Shown: in pieces, positions 1 through 11,000 of the stretch | Layout of the letters: each line of letters begins with the position of its first letter | How positions within the stretch are numbered: the first letter of the stretch is position 1 | Assembly: GCA_024220525.1 (NCBI GenBank) | Contig: JAMYWO010000066.1 | Span: 145,523-178,422, forward strand | Length of the DNA: 32,900 nt | Origin: Cochliopodium minus | Taxonomy: Eukaryota > Discosea > Himatismenida > Cochliopodiidae | Direction: 5' to 3' | Position numbers and translations under genes: made by a program | The notes under the pieces: model-generated | What the model saw: only the letters and a program-made list of their open reading frames with translations | Database searches by the model: none | What the model was told of the DNA's origin: nothing

Positions 1-3000
1 CCTGAGGAATATATTTCCAAATACATACAACTTTTCCATAATCATGATATCACTTATAATATTCTTTCAGATATTGATCATGATATATTGAAAGAGATGG
101 GAATAGATAAGATTGGTCACAGAATAAAAATTTTAAAAAATATCAGTGAAAAGTATCCATCCAAATTGGCAAATTTGGCTCCATCTATTGATCTGAATAT
201 TGAAAATAATATCAATGAAAAAGATCAAAACATAGCAATAGATATAACGGAAGATCCTAAAGATGTTCCAAAAATCATTGAATTTTTGGATAATACTTGC
301 AAAGTTTTTGAAATCAAAAAATATGTCAAAGAAAATATGAAAAAGGGAGCGAAAATCAAACCAAGGCCACATCAATGGGAAGCAGTTGTAAAAATTATAG
401 AAGATATGAAGAGTATTGTCAACATGAGGAATTATTTGATACAACATGGTAAAAATTAATCCTAATCTTCACTCTTCATTAATTTAATTCTTTTTAGCCG
501 CTGGATCAGGCAAAGCCATCACAATAGCCTCTTTGGCTCATAGTTTATGGAATTACAAGGTAAATTCGATGAACCAGATTGGATTTAATCAATTTATATC
601 AAATAATCTTTCCGAAGGAAAATGGCAAAGAGAAATTTCAATATATTATCGTTATAAGTGATAGAAAACAACTAGATGAACAATTGAGCAAAACAATAAT
701 TAATTTCTTTTCGAATCATGGAATAGAAGATGGATATATAAGAACCAAAAATTCCATGGATCTCAAGAATTTGATCAAAGAAAAACAATATAGAGTGATA
801 ATCACGACAATACAAAAATTCTCAAAACTTGCCAACAATGATATGAACAATATCTTTAGGGATCAAGTTGCACTTATTGCAGATGAAGCACACAGATCAC
901 ATGGAAGAGTTTTCACAAAGAGTTTGCACAGTAAAGAATTTTTTTTTGTTTCTTTCTTTTTCCAGGCCCAATTAAACATTGCAATTTTTAAATTAAAAGG
1001 TTTTTTGAGTGGAACATCAAGGCAGAGTTCTTTTATTACTTACTTTAGTTTCACAGCAACTCCCAACATTCCTACATTAAATCTTTTTGGTTTAGAAACG
1101 AAAAAGGACAAGATGGTTCCTTTTCATACTTTCACAATGAGAGAATCCATTTCCAAGGGATATACTTTGGACGTTTTAGCAAACTATATGAGTGTCACCA
1201 CGCAGATAGACTCAATAACACCTGTGTTGAATGATGTGGATCAAAACATGACAATAAAGGGAGGAATATCAGCTAAAAAGCATCTCCTCTCTTCCACAAT
1301 GAATTCGGAGGAAATAATTTTGAATAAAGCAGAGTACATTGTGAAACACCTTGTCTCTTTCTTGGAAGTCAAAAACAAAGAAAATCCTTTTAAGGGGAAG
1401 GCAATGTTGGTGGTAAAGTCTAAAAGGAATGTCGTGGTTTACAAAAAATTCATCGATGATCTGGTTAAAGAGCTCCCAAAAGAAGAGAAATTTGATGTTG
1501 TTTCTCTTTTCACCTCTTTTACTCGAGATGATACATTGTACAAAGAAGATGATCCGAATTTAAATGGAATTTACGCAAAATGCTTGCTTGATTCTATCAA
1601 TGATGAAAATAATAATCTCAAACTTATTATTGTTGCAGAGAAGCTTCAAACTGGTTTTGATCAACCTCTACTTCAGCTCATCTACGTCGATAAAATCTTG
1701 CACGGATCTAACGCTGTACAAACTCTTTGCCGCATAAATCGTCCTCATCCCAACAAATCCAAAATATTGGTTGTTGATTTCCACAACCAGCAAGAAAGTT
1801 TACAAAAGTATTTTTCTCACTACATGGACGAAACTTATTGTACCAAATACGACATCAAGAGTATCCAGGAGAGTCTTGCAAACTATTCCAACTTTTTACT
1901 TTCTCACTCTTTTATTGAGAACCAGTCTTTGGATGAAGCCGAAAACTATTTTTCCAATTTGTTCTATTCTGATAAAGACCCTTCTGTCATCACCATCAAG
2001 CACTTTGAGAAAATCCTCAAGAACTTCTTGGATGCCTCAAACAAAATTCTCTTCATCGACACCAAGCTTCCTGAAAGTTTTTTGAACAAAGTCCACAGGT
2101 TGATTTTGAAGATTAAAGGAGAAAAAGAGGTTCCATACAAAGAACTTATTGACAAGATCAAAATAACAACCGAATGTAAATATTTCTATTATTCTCAAAA
2201 GTATATTTTATTAAAGCATTTCTTCAGCCAATTTATTTGGTGATGATGTTGAATCTTTAAGGGTAGAAAAATACAAACCACATAGAAAGAACACATACAC
2301 CAAGAACCCTCATGCCCCTTCTTTTATTGATAGAGAAATGACCATTTCTCAAATCGTCAATTCTACATGTGAGTACATCAAAGAAACCCAAACGAAAATC
2401 AAAAAGAAGAATGACAAAAAGACCCAAAAAACAAAGGTGTTGCAACTAGACAAAAATATCAAATATGAAATCAACAAAAAGACCCAAAAAACAAAGGTGT
2501 TGCAACTAGACAAAACTAGTTCCACCACTAAAAACTCTACTGTCAATTTGAACGGCCTTAGGTATAATTTAACATCTTCTGTTGGTGAGGATGGTGGCGT
2601 GCCACTCGATATGAGAGATGACATTTTCCCGAAAGGTGATATAAAGAAAGAGAAAGATATCAACAAGAGGATAACCAACTTGATTCTTGACATTGACGGA
2701 TCTGCAGTTGAGGGAACCAACTCTAGCCTTTTTATTAGAGATGATGACAGTACTTATTCTGAATTTGAGGATGACAAGGTTTATCAAAAGTCTCCCGAGA
2801 TAACTATCCTCCAAAGCATAGACTTGTCCAATTACTTGAGCGAATTTTCAACTGTAAATTTAGATGATGAAAACAACAAAAACACCAAAAATAATGATAC
2901 ACCCATTTCCCTCTCTGACTTACTTTCTCAAATTGATAACTCACTAAACAAATCTTCAAATTCTACCTCCACTTCTCTGAAGAATAGTACAACTTCCAAA

Positions 3001-4320
3001 TCTTTGGATTTTATGCCTCAGATTGTCCCAAAGAAACAAAAGAATGACCAAAAGATCTTAAAGTTGATAGAAGATATTTATGTTGGTGTGAATAGGCTTA
3101 CCAATTTAAAGTCTCTTTATGTGATTTCCAATGACAATTCTAACATCAGCCTTCTGCAAGAGAAATCTATTCCCGCACTGGCTGACATTTTGAAAGACAA
3201 AGATGAGAACGTGGTCATTTTGGCTTGTTCAATCCTCAAGAAACTTGCAAATTCACGTAAACTCTTCTTTACGAAAAATTATTTTAAATAAAATTTTTTC
3301 TTCAGGGTTAATTGTCGAAAAAATGATACAAAACAAGGTTTTGGATATTCTCAAAGAAGAAGTCTCGATCATGGGATCTAGTGTTAGTTTTTCCAAAAAG
3401 AGTGAAGAAGTTTTTCTCTTGTACTCCAAGATCTTGCCCACTAGCAACCAATTTGGTTTTACCAAGGACTTTTTTTCATTGTGCCTCAACAAATTGATCA
3501 ACAATCAGAATAACGATGATTATGTAATTTTCTCTTCTTTAATAATTTAATTTCTCAAAATATTGTTTAATCATTAATCTTTACAAAAGATTCTCATCAT
3601 CATTGAAATCATCAACTCACTCTTGCAAGCATGCTCTGATCGCAACAGATTGGATGAAGTATGTTCATCTTTAACCGATAAACTTAACACCATTGTCAAC
3701 ATCTCCTCTTCCCTGCTTACCAGTTCGAATAATTCCAACGTGATCATTTGTATGGTCGAATTCATCAAAACAGTGTACAAAACGTTACGCAAAAAGAAAC
3801 TTGTTGCACCCAACAATAAGATCTCCATGGCCTTCAAGTTCCTCATCACCTACCGCAATAACAACAATTTTATGCAAAAACTCCTTGATATCACCAAGTT
3901 AAACCATTTTTTCCCTGCTGAAAAGGTTTTTGGGCAGACCAAATCTGCTGTCAACTCCCTCATGAGCCTCATCCCTCGTCAAGTATGCAGATTCACGATA
4001 ATGGGTCTTTTTTTTATTAAAAATATTTTTGTTAATTAATTATTTATTTTTGTTTTATAGGCAAAGAACACAACGAAATCAAGTGCAAGTTCTCTCACAA
4101 TTTCTGTACAAAGTGTTATGAAGAGTTTGAAAGCTTCAACTCCCACAAAAAAGTTTGCCCCAGTGTAATTAATGAAATTACTCCCACCAAGACCACCCCC
4201 AAAACTAAAACTACAACTAACATCAATTCTAATACTAAAACTAAAGACAAAAAACGAGTTTTAGAAAAAAAATCTGGAAAGCAGAACAAAAAGAAAGTTG
4301 TCAAAATTGAAAATAAATAA
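1..4320 (+). CDS. SAM domain / HsdR-like superfamily 2 helicase / armadillo-like / Cys-His finger protein (5' end outside window)
   Basis: Partial at the 5' end; about 1,300 residues are visible. Proposed exons: <1-448, 498-559, 633-930, 1000-2175, 2228-3256, 3306-3523, 3590-4004, 4061-4320, all in phase. Order: SAM domain (bases 1-160, ending with a GIDKIGHRIKIL motif); ATP-binding motif AAGSGKA (about 498-520); DEAH box in ADEAHRSHGR (about 880-910); FTATP (about 1050); QTLCRINRP motif VI (about 1720-1745); a helical C-terminal helicase extension; a charged low-complexity linker with an exact repeat; armadillo-like helices (3060-3950); and a finger with Cys/His spacing C-H-C-H-C-C-H-C (3985-4155). 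The helicase part most resembles the translocase of type I restriction R subunits and related EcoEI-type proteins. Spliceosomal introns show it is a resident eukaryotic gene. No nuclease domain is visible; one could lie upstream. The substrate is unknown. The 931-999 intron is inferred because removing it restores the family's LSG-(x)-RQ spacing before FTATP. Confidence 0.8.
2414..2515 (+). repeat. In-frame tandem duplication, 42-nt exact repeat at 60-nt period
   Basis: Bases 2414-2455 and 2474-2515 are identical. Both lie in the linker of the helicase gene and each encodes KKTQKTKVLQLDK in the same frame. The identity at the DNA level, including silent positions, points to a recent duplication or ongoing homogenisation. 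Confidence 0.9.
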
Positions 4321-4487
4321 ATTTGGTTTATTTTTAAAGACTTTTTTACCACTTGAGATATCAATAACCTTGACAAGGAGGATTCTTTCAGTGAAAAGAT
4401 ATATTCAAATTTCTTCAACAATCAAACAAAGATTAATATTTGATGAGTTCAAAGAAAAAAAAAAATTTTGAATTATTTTTATTGTTT

Positions 4488-4718
4488 ATGAGCCGACGTG
4501 AAATTACCAGACAAGGAACCAACAAACAAGGAAATGAATTCACCAGCTACAGTGATGGAGGTTACTACTACAAAAACGTAGATAATGATTCTGGAAAGAG
4601 TTCTTCCTATTATTATAATACAGGTAAGAATAGTTCTTTCTACAATAAAAGGGGAAATGGATCTGATGAAGGTTACAAATACTATCAAAATAAAGATGGC
4701 AATAAAAAATACTTCTAA
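4488..4718 (+). CDS. Small Gly/Tyr/Asn-rich protein
   Basis: Single-exon frame of 76 residues beginning MSRREITRQGTNKQGNEF and followed by a YSDGGYYY segment and repeated Tyr/Ser/Gly/Asn blocks. An in-frame ATG at 4443 would add a Lys-rich, hydrophobic 15-residue leader; I prefer 4488 because similarity to known small proteins begins there. From memory, the R-x-GTNxQGN ... DGGYxY pattern resembles a family of short Gly/Tyr-rich proteins of fungi and protists whose function is not established. No signal peptide, zinc site or catalytic motif is seen. It lies 167 bp after the helicase gene. The composition is low-complexity, so a spurious frame is not excluded. Confidence 0.55.
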   Translation: MSRREITRQGTNKQGNEFTSYSDGGYYYKNVDNDSGKSSSYYYNTGKNSSFYNKRGNGSDEGYKYYQNKDGNKKYF

Positions 4719-5014
4719 GCAGTGTCAAACTTTTAATATTCCTATCAACCATTGTTTCTGGAACGTTTTGAATTAAACTGTTTAAAGAATGATTTGAATA
4801 TCTTTATTGAATATCAAAATTAACCTAATTCCCATAATTCATATTGGGAATTTTTTATTTTTGAATATGTCCACACATATTTTTTAACACTATAAAAATC
4901 ATTCAATATATCTTCATTCAATATACAATTGTTACAATAAAAAATCTTACGTAAATATTGAAACCAAAAAAAAATAAAATTGAAAGAAACATTGTGGTTA
5001 TTTCATCATTCAAA
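4719..5014. other. Intergenic spacer carrying a repeated hairpin element
   Basis: No gene is seen. The spacer holds a small stem-loop (AATTCCCA at 4827-4834 with TGGGAATT at 4845-4852, followed by a T run) and copy A of the element described separately at 4820-4931. It ends with an A-rich leader before the MITD1 start. Confidence 0.5.
4820..4931 (+). repeat. Intergenic hairpin element, copy A
   Basis: Related to copy B at 16340-16480. Shared parts in the same order: ACCTAA; a GGG-AA block followed by T runs; a hairpin with base ATATGT / ACATAT (here 4865-4870 and 4875-4880 around a 4-nt loop); TTTTTAACAC; ATAAAAA; TCATTCA; and the 12-mer AATATACAATTG. This copy also has a direct repeat of CATTCAATATA (about 4900-4910 and 4915-4925). 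It ends 84 nt before the MITD1 ATG. It could be a promoter module, a small non-coding RNA or a short mobile-element remnant; the sequence alone does not decide. Confidence 0.6.
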
Positions 5015-6261
5015 ATGAGCCAGAATATATTCAATTATGCTACCTCCACCCTTAGGGAGGCAGTAAAATATGATGAAGAAGAAAATTATGAATTAGCTCT
5101 AAATAAATATAAATTGGCATTGGAAGCACTTATCAAGGTCTTGAATTGTAAATTTTATCGGCCATTATTTCATTATTTTAACTTATCTAATTAAATTTAA
5201 AGATGAGAAGGGTATTCAAAAAATCATGTTATCATAAAATTTATTTCATTTCTCCTTAGTTCCAAGTCAAAAACAAATCATAGTAAAGAATCAATTACAT
5301 ATATGCAATTTTTAAATAAATTTTATTTTTAAATCTTGTCTCATAGGAATCGAAGATTAAAGGTATAAAGATAATTGCGTTTTGATAATTAAAATTAAAT
5401 TATAAATGAACAAAAAAAAAGAATATTTAACCAGGTAAATAAGAAACAAATAAATTAGTAAAGCAAAAATAATACTATATTTACTAAATAATTAAAAGAG
5501 CTGAAGAAATTCAAGAAATAATCAAAAAAGGAGAAAATTCCCAAATAGAAATGCCGAAAATTCCCACAACGGAAACCCCCAAGAAAAAAGAAACAAAAAA
5601 TAACGAAAATAATGATTTCAACAAAGAAGAAAAGATAAATTCAAACAAGAATGTCAATTTAGGTGATGACAAAAATTTTTATTTGGGTAGCAAAGTAATA
5701 GAAATCAAGGAAGATGAAACGGGTCATTCTTTTGATTCTTTGTTCAGAGTTTATTTGAAATCCTCAGAAAGAGTTGTTATAAAAGATCCATACATTAGGT
5801 TTCTATTTTTTATTGTCTGAAATTTATTTTTGTGTTTTGAATTTTTTTATTTCGTTATTATTTTGTCTTTAATTTGTAATTCTTCCAAAATAAGATTGCC
5901 ACACCAAATTTTGCTATTATTGCACTTCATAGAACTATGTGTAGAGGTTTCTGATGTTAGAGAAATTCTTCTCGTGACCAAATACAACGAAAATGATATA
6001 GAACAGAAAGAAAGGATGGACAATTCTTTTGAAGAAATCAAAAATTCTTTAAAGAGATTACAAGTGGGGTTCATGGTGGAATACAAAGACACTTTGCATG
6101 ACAGGGAAATTTGCTTATCTAATAATTTTGTAATCAGTTTAGGCAGAGGCTTGGACATTTTCAAAAAACCTGTCGATGATGGCAAATATTTCATTGGGAA
6201 AACCAATTACAGCCTGAGAAGATGTTATGAAAGTAAAATACATGTCTACAAAAAGAAATAA
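5015..6261 (+). CDS. MITD1: MITD1-like ESCRT-III-binding protein (MIT domain plus phospholipase D-like C-terminal domain)
   Basis: 286 residues. Exons: 5015-5147, 5203-5211 (9 nt), 5260-5282 (23), 5347-5362 (16), 5422-5434 (13), 5499-5798, 5895-6261; the total is 861 nt. The N-terminal MIT three-helix bundle starts MSQNIFNYATSTLREAV, and helix 3 reads ESKIKEYLTRAEEIQE once the microexons are joined. After a Lys/Asn-rich linker, the C-terminal MITD1 domain shows GHSFDSLF, KDPYIRLPHQ, TLHDREI and LGRGLDIFKK, all close to human MITD1 as I remember it. Human MITD1 binds ESCRT-III tails through its MIT domain and membranes through the PLD-like domain, and stabilises the midbody before abscission. 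The four microexons are inferred from phase and family length. The start at 5015 is the first ATG before the MIT helix. Confidence is high for identity and moderate for the small exons. Confidence 0.93.
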
Positions 6262-6466
6262 ATCAAAAATTTTTTTGAAAAACTATTTTAAAAATATAAA
6301 TGTTTTTTTGATAAAAAGCTCTTGTTCTGTATTTGACCCTTGTCAAACTATTTTCAAGTTGTTTCTAACAATTTGTTTTGGTTTGAATTAATTTTTAATT
6401 CCCAAGAACTTTTATTTGTCTCAAGCCAATATAGAAAAAGGTGTCAAAATTAAAAATAAAAAAAAA

Positions 6467-7980
6467 ATGAAAAAATTCAACAAATCATACTTTAGTTTAA
6501 TCAAATTGTTTTACCTCATCTTGATTTTATTTTCATTGGCAATATTTTTCACTTTGTATAAATCCTTCAAGAGGGATGATGAAGAGAAAAATAAAGATCA
6601 AGCAGCCGAAAATCAAATTATAGATCAGAAAATTAGAAACATGTCGTACGAAATCATCACAGATATGAAGAATCTCAAAGAATTATTCATATCAGAAATA
6701 ATTGCAAAGAAATTAGAATCATTTAAAGATATAACACTGAAAAGAAAAGATATAATCAGGGATTTGGAAAAAATCAAAGATAAAATTCTTTTGGAAATTG
6801 AGAATAACAAAGAGGAAATGAAAAGGGAAATTAATTCAAAGCAGGAAATAGAATGTGATTTTTTTTTTATTTTATTAAATTTTTTAAAAACTATATATAA
6901 TCTGATAGCAAAAAATACAAAAGGAACAGAATATCTTCCCAAAGAAAAAAAAGATTATCAGCAAAAAAAAGATGTAAAAAATGAAAGATATATAGATGAG
7001 TATAACTATGAATACGATGAATATAATCATTATGAGGACCCGAAAAAAAAAGAGGAGTATGAAAAGTTTAGGAAAAAAATGAATATTGATACTATGCAGG
7101 AAATCAAGACAAGAGGAAAAACTTTTGACAATTTGTTTGACGTCTATTTGATTAATAGATACAAAGATAAAAATAGGAGGAAACAAGCAATCACTACTTT
7201 GGATGAGAAAGAAATCAAATACACCATTGTGGAGGCTGTTAATGGAAGAGATATTGATCATGATCCTTTTGTTATTGAAGAGTATTTAAACAAAAATATC
7301 AAATTTCATGAAAATCTCATCACAAGAAAAACTGGTAAATAAATTAATTTATTATTTGAAAAACACGATTTTTTTCAAAAAAATTTACAACCACAACAAT
7401 TTTAAAAGGACACAGTGGGCTTATTTTTTCTAATTTGAAAGTGATGCATTTGTTTAAAGAAAAGCCAAAGAAGAAAAAATATTTAATGATTTTCGAAGAC
7501 GACTTAAAATTAAAAGTGACTTTCTTCAAAAACGAGGTGATTAAAAATTTATGTTGGGATATGAAATGTAACAAAATGAAAAATGAAACAGATTTATTTT
7601 TCTTTGATGTCAGATCAAGTAACAGTTTTAATTTTATATTAATGAATAACTCACCTATTATTTGAAAGGTCAATTTGTGGTTTGTTGGTAAAATTTATTA
7701 AATCAAAACATCAACTTTAAAATTTTATTTTATTTTAATAATCAGTACTGTGGGAATGGCCTATAAAGCAGACAAAATTGATGAGATTATCAAATATTTA
7801 TCTCCCTCTATCACAAACTCTTATTGGGTTGGTTACAATGAAAGGCGCAAGTTCATAGAAAGTTATGTTGTCTTTGACTTTTTGTTGAATGGCCTGGTTT
7901 ACGAAGACAAAATTTTTACTTATTCTTATTATCCTCTCGTAAGCCCTAATAACTTGGGAGAGAATTCAACCTTGACATGA
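6467..7980 (+). CDS. Type II membrane glycosyltransferase, family 25-like
   Basis: 425 residues if the 54-nt intron 6855-6908 is removed. Exons: 6467-6854, 6909-7334, 7409-7618, 7669-7687 (19 nt), 7746-7980. The start is the first ATG, in an A-rich context: MKKFNKSYFSLIKLF leads straight into a single signal-anchor helix (about residues 8-28), predicting a Golgi or ER lumenal enzyme. A long Lys/Glu coiled-coil stem follows. The catalytic part has VYLINRYKDKNRRKQA, a VEAVNGRDID block, SGLIFSNLKVMHLF and the acidic MIFEDDLKL motif, matching the GT25 pattern (INLDR..R / DG.D / SH.. / EDD). A GTVGMAYKADKIDEII segment fits the GT-A C-terminal half. The canonical SH of the acceptor region reads SN here. 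The sugar and acceptor cannot be told; animal relatives are collagen galactosyltransferases and bacterial ones act on LPS. Confidence 0.78.
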
Positions 7981-8015
7981 TTTATTTATTAAAATTAAAA
8001 AAAGTTATAAAAAAA

Positions 8016-11000
8016 ATGAGGCAGATTTTTCTTTTCTTTTCCTTTTTTCTGTTTGTTCATTCTTTTTCTAATTTTTATGCATTTTTGGATTCTAAAAATG
8101 GTATTGATCAAGGTCCATTTTCTTCTGATTTATCAATGTATGTAAAATAATCAAAAATAATTGATAATATTGAAAATATTATTTTATTAGAGCACCTATT
8201 TGGAAAACATTGCAATATTCACTTGATCAAATTCCAAATTTATCAAACACATCATCTTCCTTGGCTATCATCTATTTATATAATGGTTCTTTTTATTTGA
8301 ATCAAACAACCAATCTTATAAATGCCAATTTTCAATTGATTGCCAATACAACTAGAAGTGATGAATCAAAATTTTCTTCTCCAGATGTGTTTATTTCCGA
8401 AAATATAGGAGCCTATTTGAATATCTCAAAATCTTCCTCATTATCATTCAATGGGATACAATTTGAAAGGTTCAATTCAACCATCTCACCAATCATTATA
8501 AATAAATCAGAAAATATTCAATTCATAGGGTGTTCATTCATTAATAATACGAGCATAGATTTGTAAAATATTTTATTTTAAACATCTTAAATCTTTTATT
8601 CTTGTATTCTGAAAACAAAAGAGAAAATGCAACCTATACAGGATTTATAAATATAACAAATTCAAAAAATATAACCTTCTTCAATGTGAATCAAGAGAAC
8701 AATCTTTACCACAAGGGTAACATCTACATCTTTGCATCTCAAAACATCAATATTGAAAACTGCAACTTCTCATCGAACATAAACAAAGATGAAAACTACT
8801 ATGGAGGACCGCTGTTAGTTGTTGAGAACAGCACAAACACACAAATCGAGAATTGTTGGTTATATGAAAACGAGATATATGGGCGCTGTTTCTCTTTTAT
8901 CAATACTCCCAACATCTACTTTTCCAATGGTCATTTTTTTAACAATAGCATCGCTGGTGGGAACATTGTTTACTTATTCGACTGCCGCAATGCCACATTT
9001 GACAGCTTACAAGTGACAAATAACGATCTTTCATCTTACACAATTTACATTGAGAATTCTCCTCACTTTAATTTAAAAAATTTTAATATTTCGAACAACA
9101 GTTTCTCACAACATAGCGTCTATTTCAAAAACAGCGAGAATGCAAAGATCCAAAATGGGCTTTTCACTTTGAATGGTATCGAAGGAGTTGACTGTTTATA
9201 TTTCAGTTCATCTCCATTTTGCATCATTTCCGACATATCTTTTTACAGCAATAAAAAAAGTGGACCAAGTGTTTCTTTTTTCAATTCTCCCAATTTTTAT
9301 TTCTATGAGTCTTCTTTTTATGACTCTCCTACCCAAACAGGCAATTCTATTTATATTTTAAATTCCTCTAACTCCCTATTAGATTCCCTATCTTTCCACG
9401 AAATCACTTATAAAGGAGACAGCATTGATTTAACTTCTTCTTTGAACATGACTCTTTCTAACATTAGTTTTTACAACAATTTTTTCGATGGGTTTAGCAT
9501 TTGTGTGCGTGAGTCAAGTGGAATTAATCTATCCTATTTTTCTTTTTATTACAATATTCTCAGTGGATCCAATTTTCTCATTCATCAATCAACCAACACT
9601 TTTCTCTCCGACTCGATCATCTACAACAACATTTACAATGGAACCAGCTCTTTCCAAGGGAGTTATTCCATTTACTATTCTGATACTGTAACAATAACGA
9701 ATCACACCTTGTATAACAATCAGTACTTGGGTGATGGTGTTTCTATTTACTCTTCTGATAATTTTTCTTTTTCTTCTTCATCTTTTCAAACCTGCTCCTT
9801 TTACGAAGGAAATATTATTAATTCTCGACTTTCTTCTAATTTTTCTCTTTCTGATCTTTCTTTTACCAACAACACCTCCAATAACGGAGGTGTAGTTTCT
9901 CTTTCAAGATCTGATGACATATACCTCACAAACTTAACTTTTCTAAATAACGTCAACAACATCACCATTAAAAATGAAACTGTACAGTTAATTTCGGGGT
10001 ACATAACAATCACAAATTCTAAAGCAGCTGATCTCAAAAATTGTTTTTTCACATCAAATCAACAATCTATTTCTCTCACCTCATCCAAATTAGTAAATTC
10101 CTCCAACTCAATTATTTACTTTGAAAACACAACTTCTCTTATTTTTCAAAATCTTCTTTTTAACAAAAATATTAACAACAACTACATCTTGATCTCAAAT
10201 GTAGATCCAACCAACAATAATATCTTTGTCCAACAATATTCTTCCTCCTCAATATTTATAAATAATTTCCAGTCCTCTGATTTTTCTGGCTGTACTTTCT
10301 CCAACAACATAAACTCCAATTTGATACAGACTGATTGGTTAAACAGTTTGGCTTTCGAAAACATCGCTGTGTTTGGCTCAGGAGCATTACTGCAAAAAAA
10401 CTTTGGATCAACAAATATTTCGAACTCTCTTTTCCTCAATAATTCAAACAATAACAAATACATATCTCCAAAAACCTCAAATATTTATTTGAATTTTAAA
10501 GAAATGAGTGTTGATGCAATTCTCTTTGATACGTTGATTAATTATCAAGACTTTTCTCCTATTTATTTCGAGAGTCTCATCTTTTCGAACACCTCTCAGA
10601 TAATTAGCATAAACAACGTCCAAGGCCAAAACCTTTATTTCATTAACACTAATTTCTCAAATATCAACTCTTATCACTTTTTTAATTCTCCAGATTGCAT
10701 CAATAACTTTTTTTTTTATAAATGCAATTTTTTCAATTCAAATACTTCTATCTACTTCATAAATAGCATATCTAATTGCTCTTTCTTTGATAGTTTGTCA
10801 ATCAATTTAATGTTCAATCCCAATAATACCATCTCTAACAGTCTCTTTCACAATATTTCCAATTTGCATCTGTTTTCATCTGAGAGTATTTCTTCCTCTT
10901 TATTTACGAACATCTACAACTCTTTTTCTTTCAAAAATACTTCTTCAGTATTTATTGAAAACACATCTTTTCACTATAATCAACTCAACAGTGATCATGG

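Noticed and set aside
1-4320. Bacterial contamination or a restriction-modification locus
   Set aside because: The helicase gene has at least seven phased GT-AG introns and eukaryotic SAM and ARM modules; there is no methylase or specificity subunit.
5203-5227. 25-nt exon instead of the 9-nt exon in MITD1
   Set aside because: It requires a 32-nt intron and breaks the phase into the ESKIK exon; the 9-nt version gives a 48-nt intron and a correct frame.
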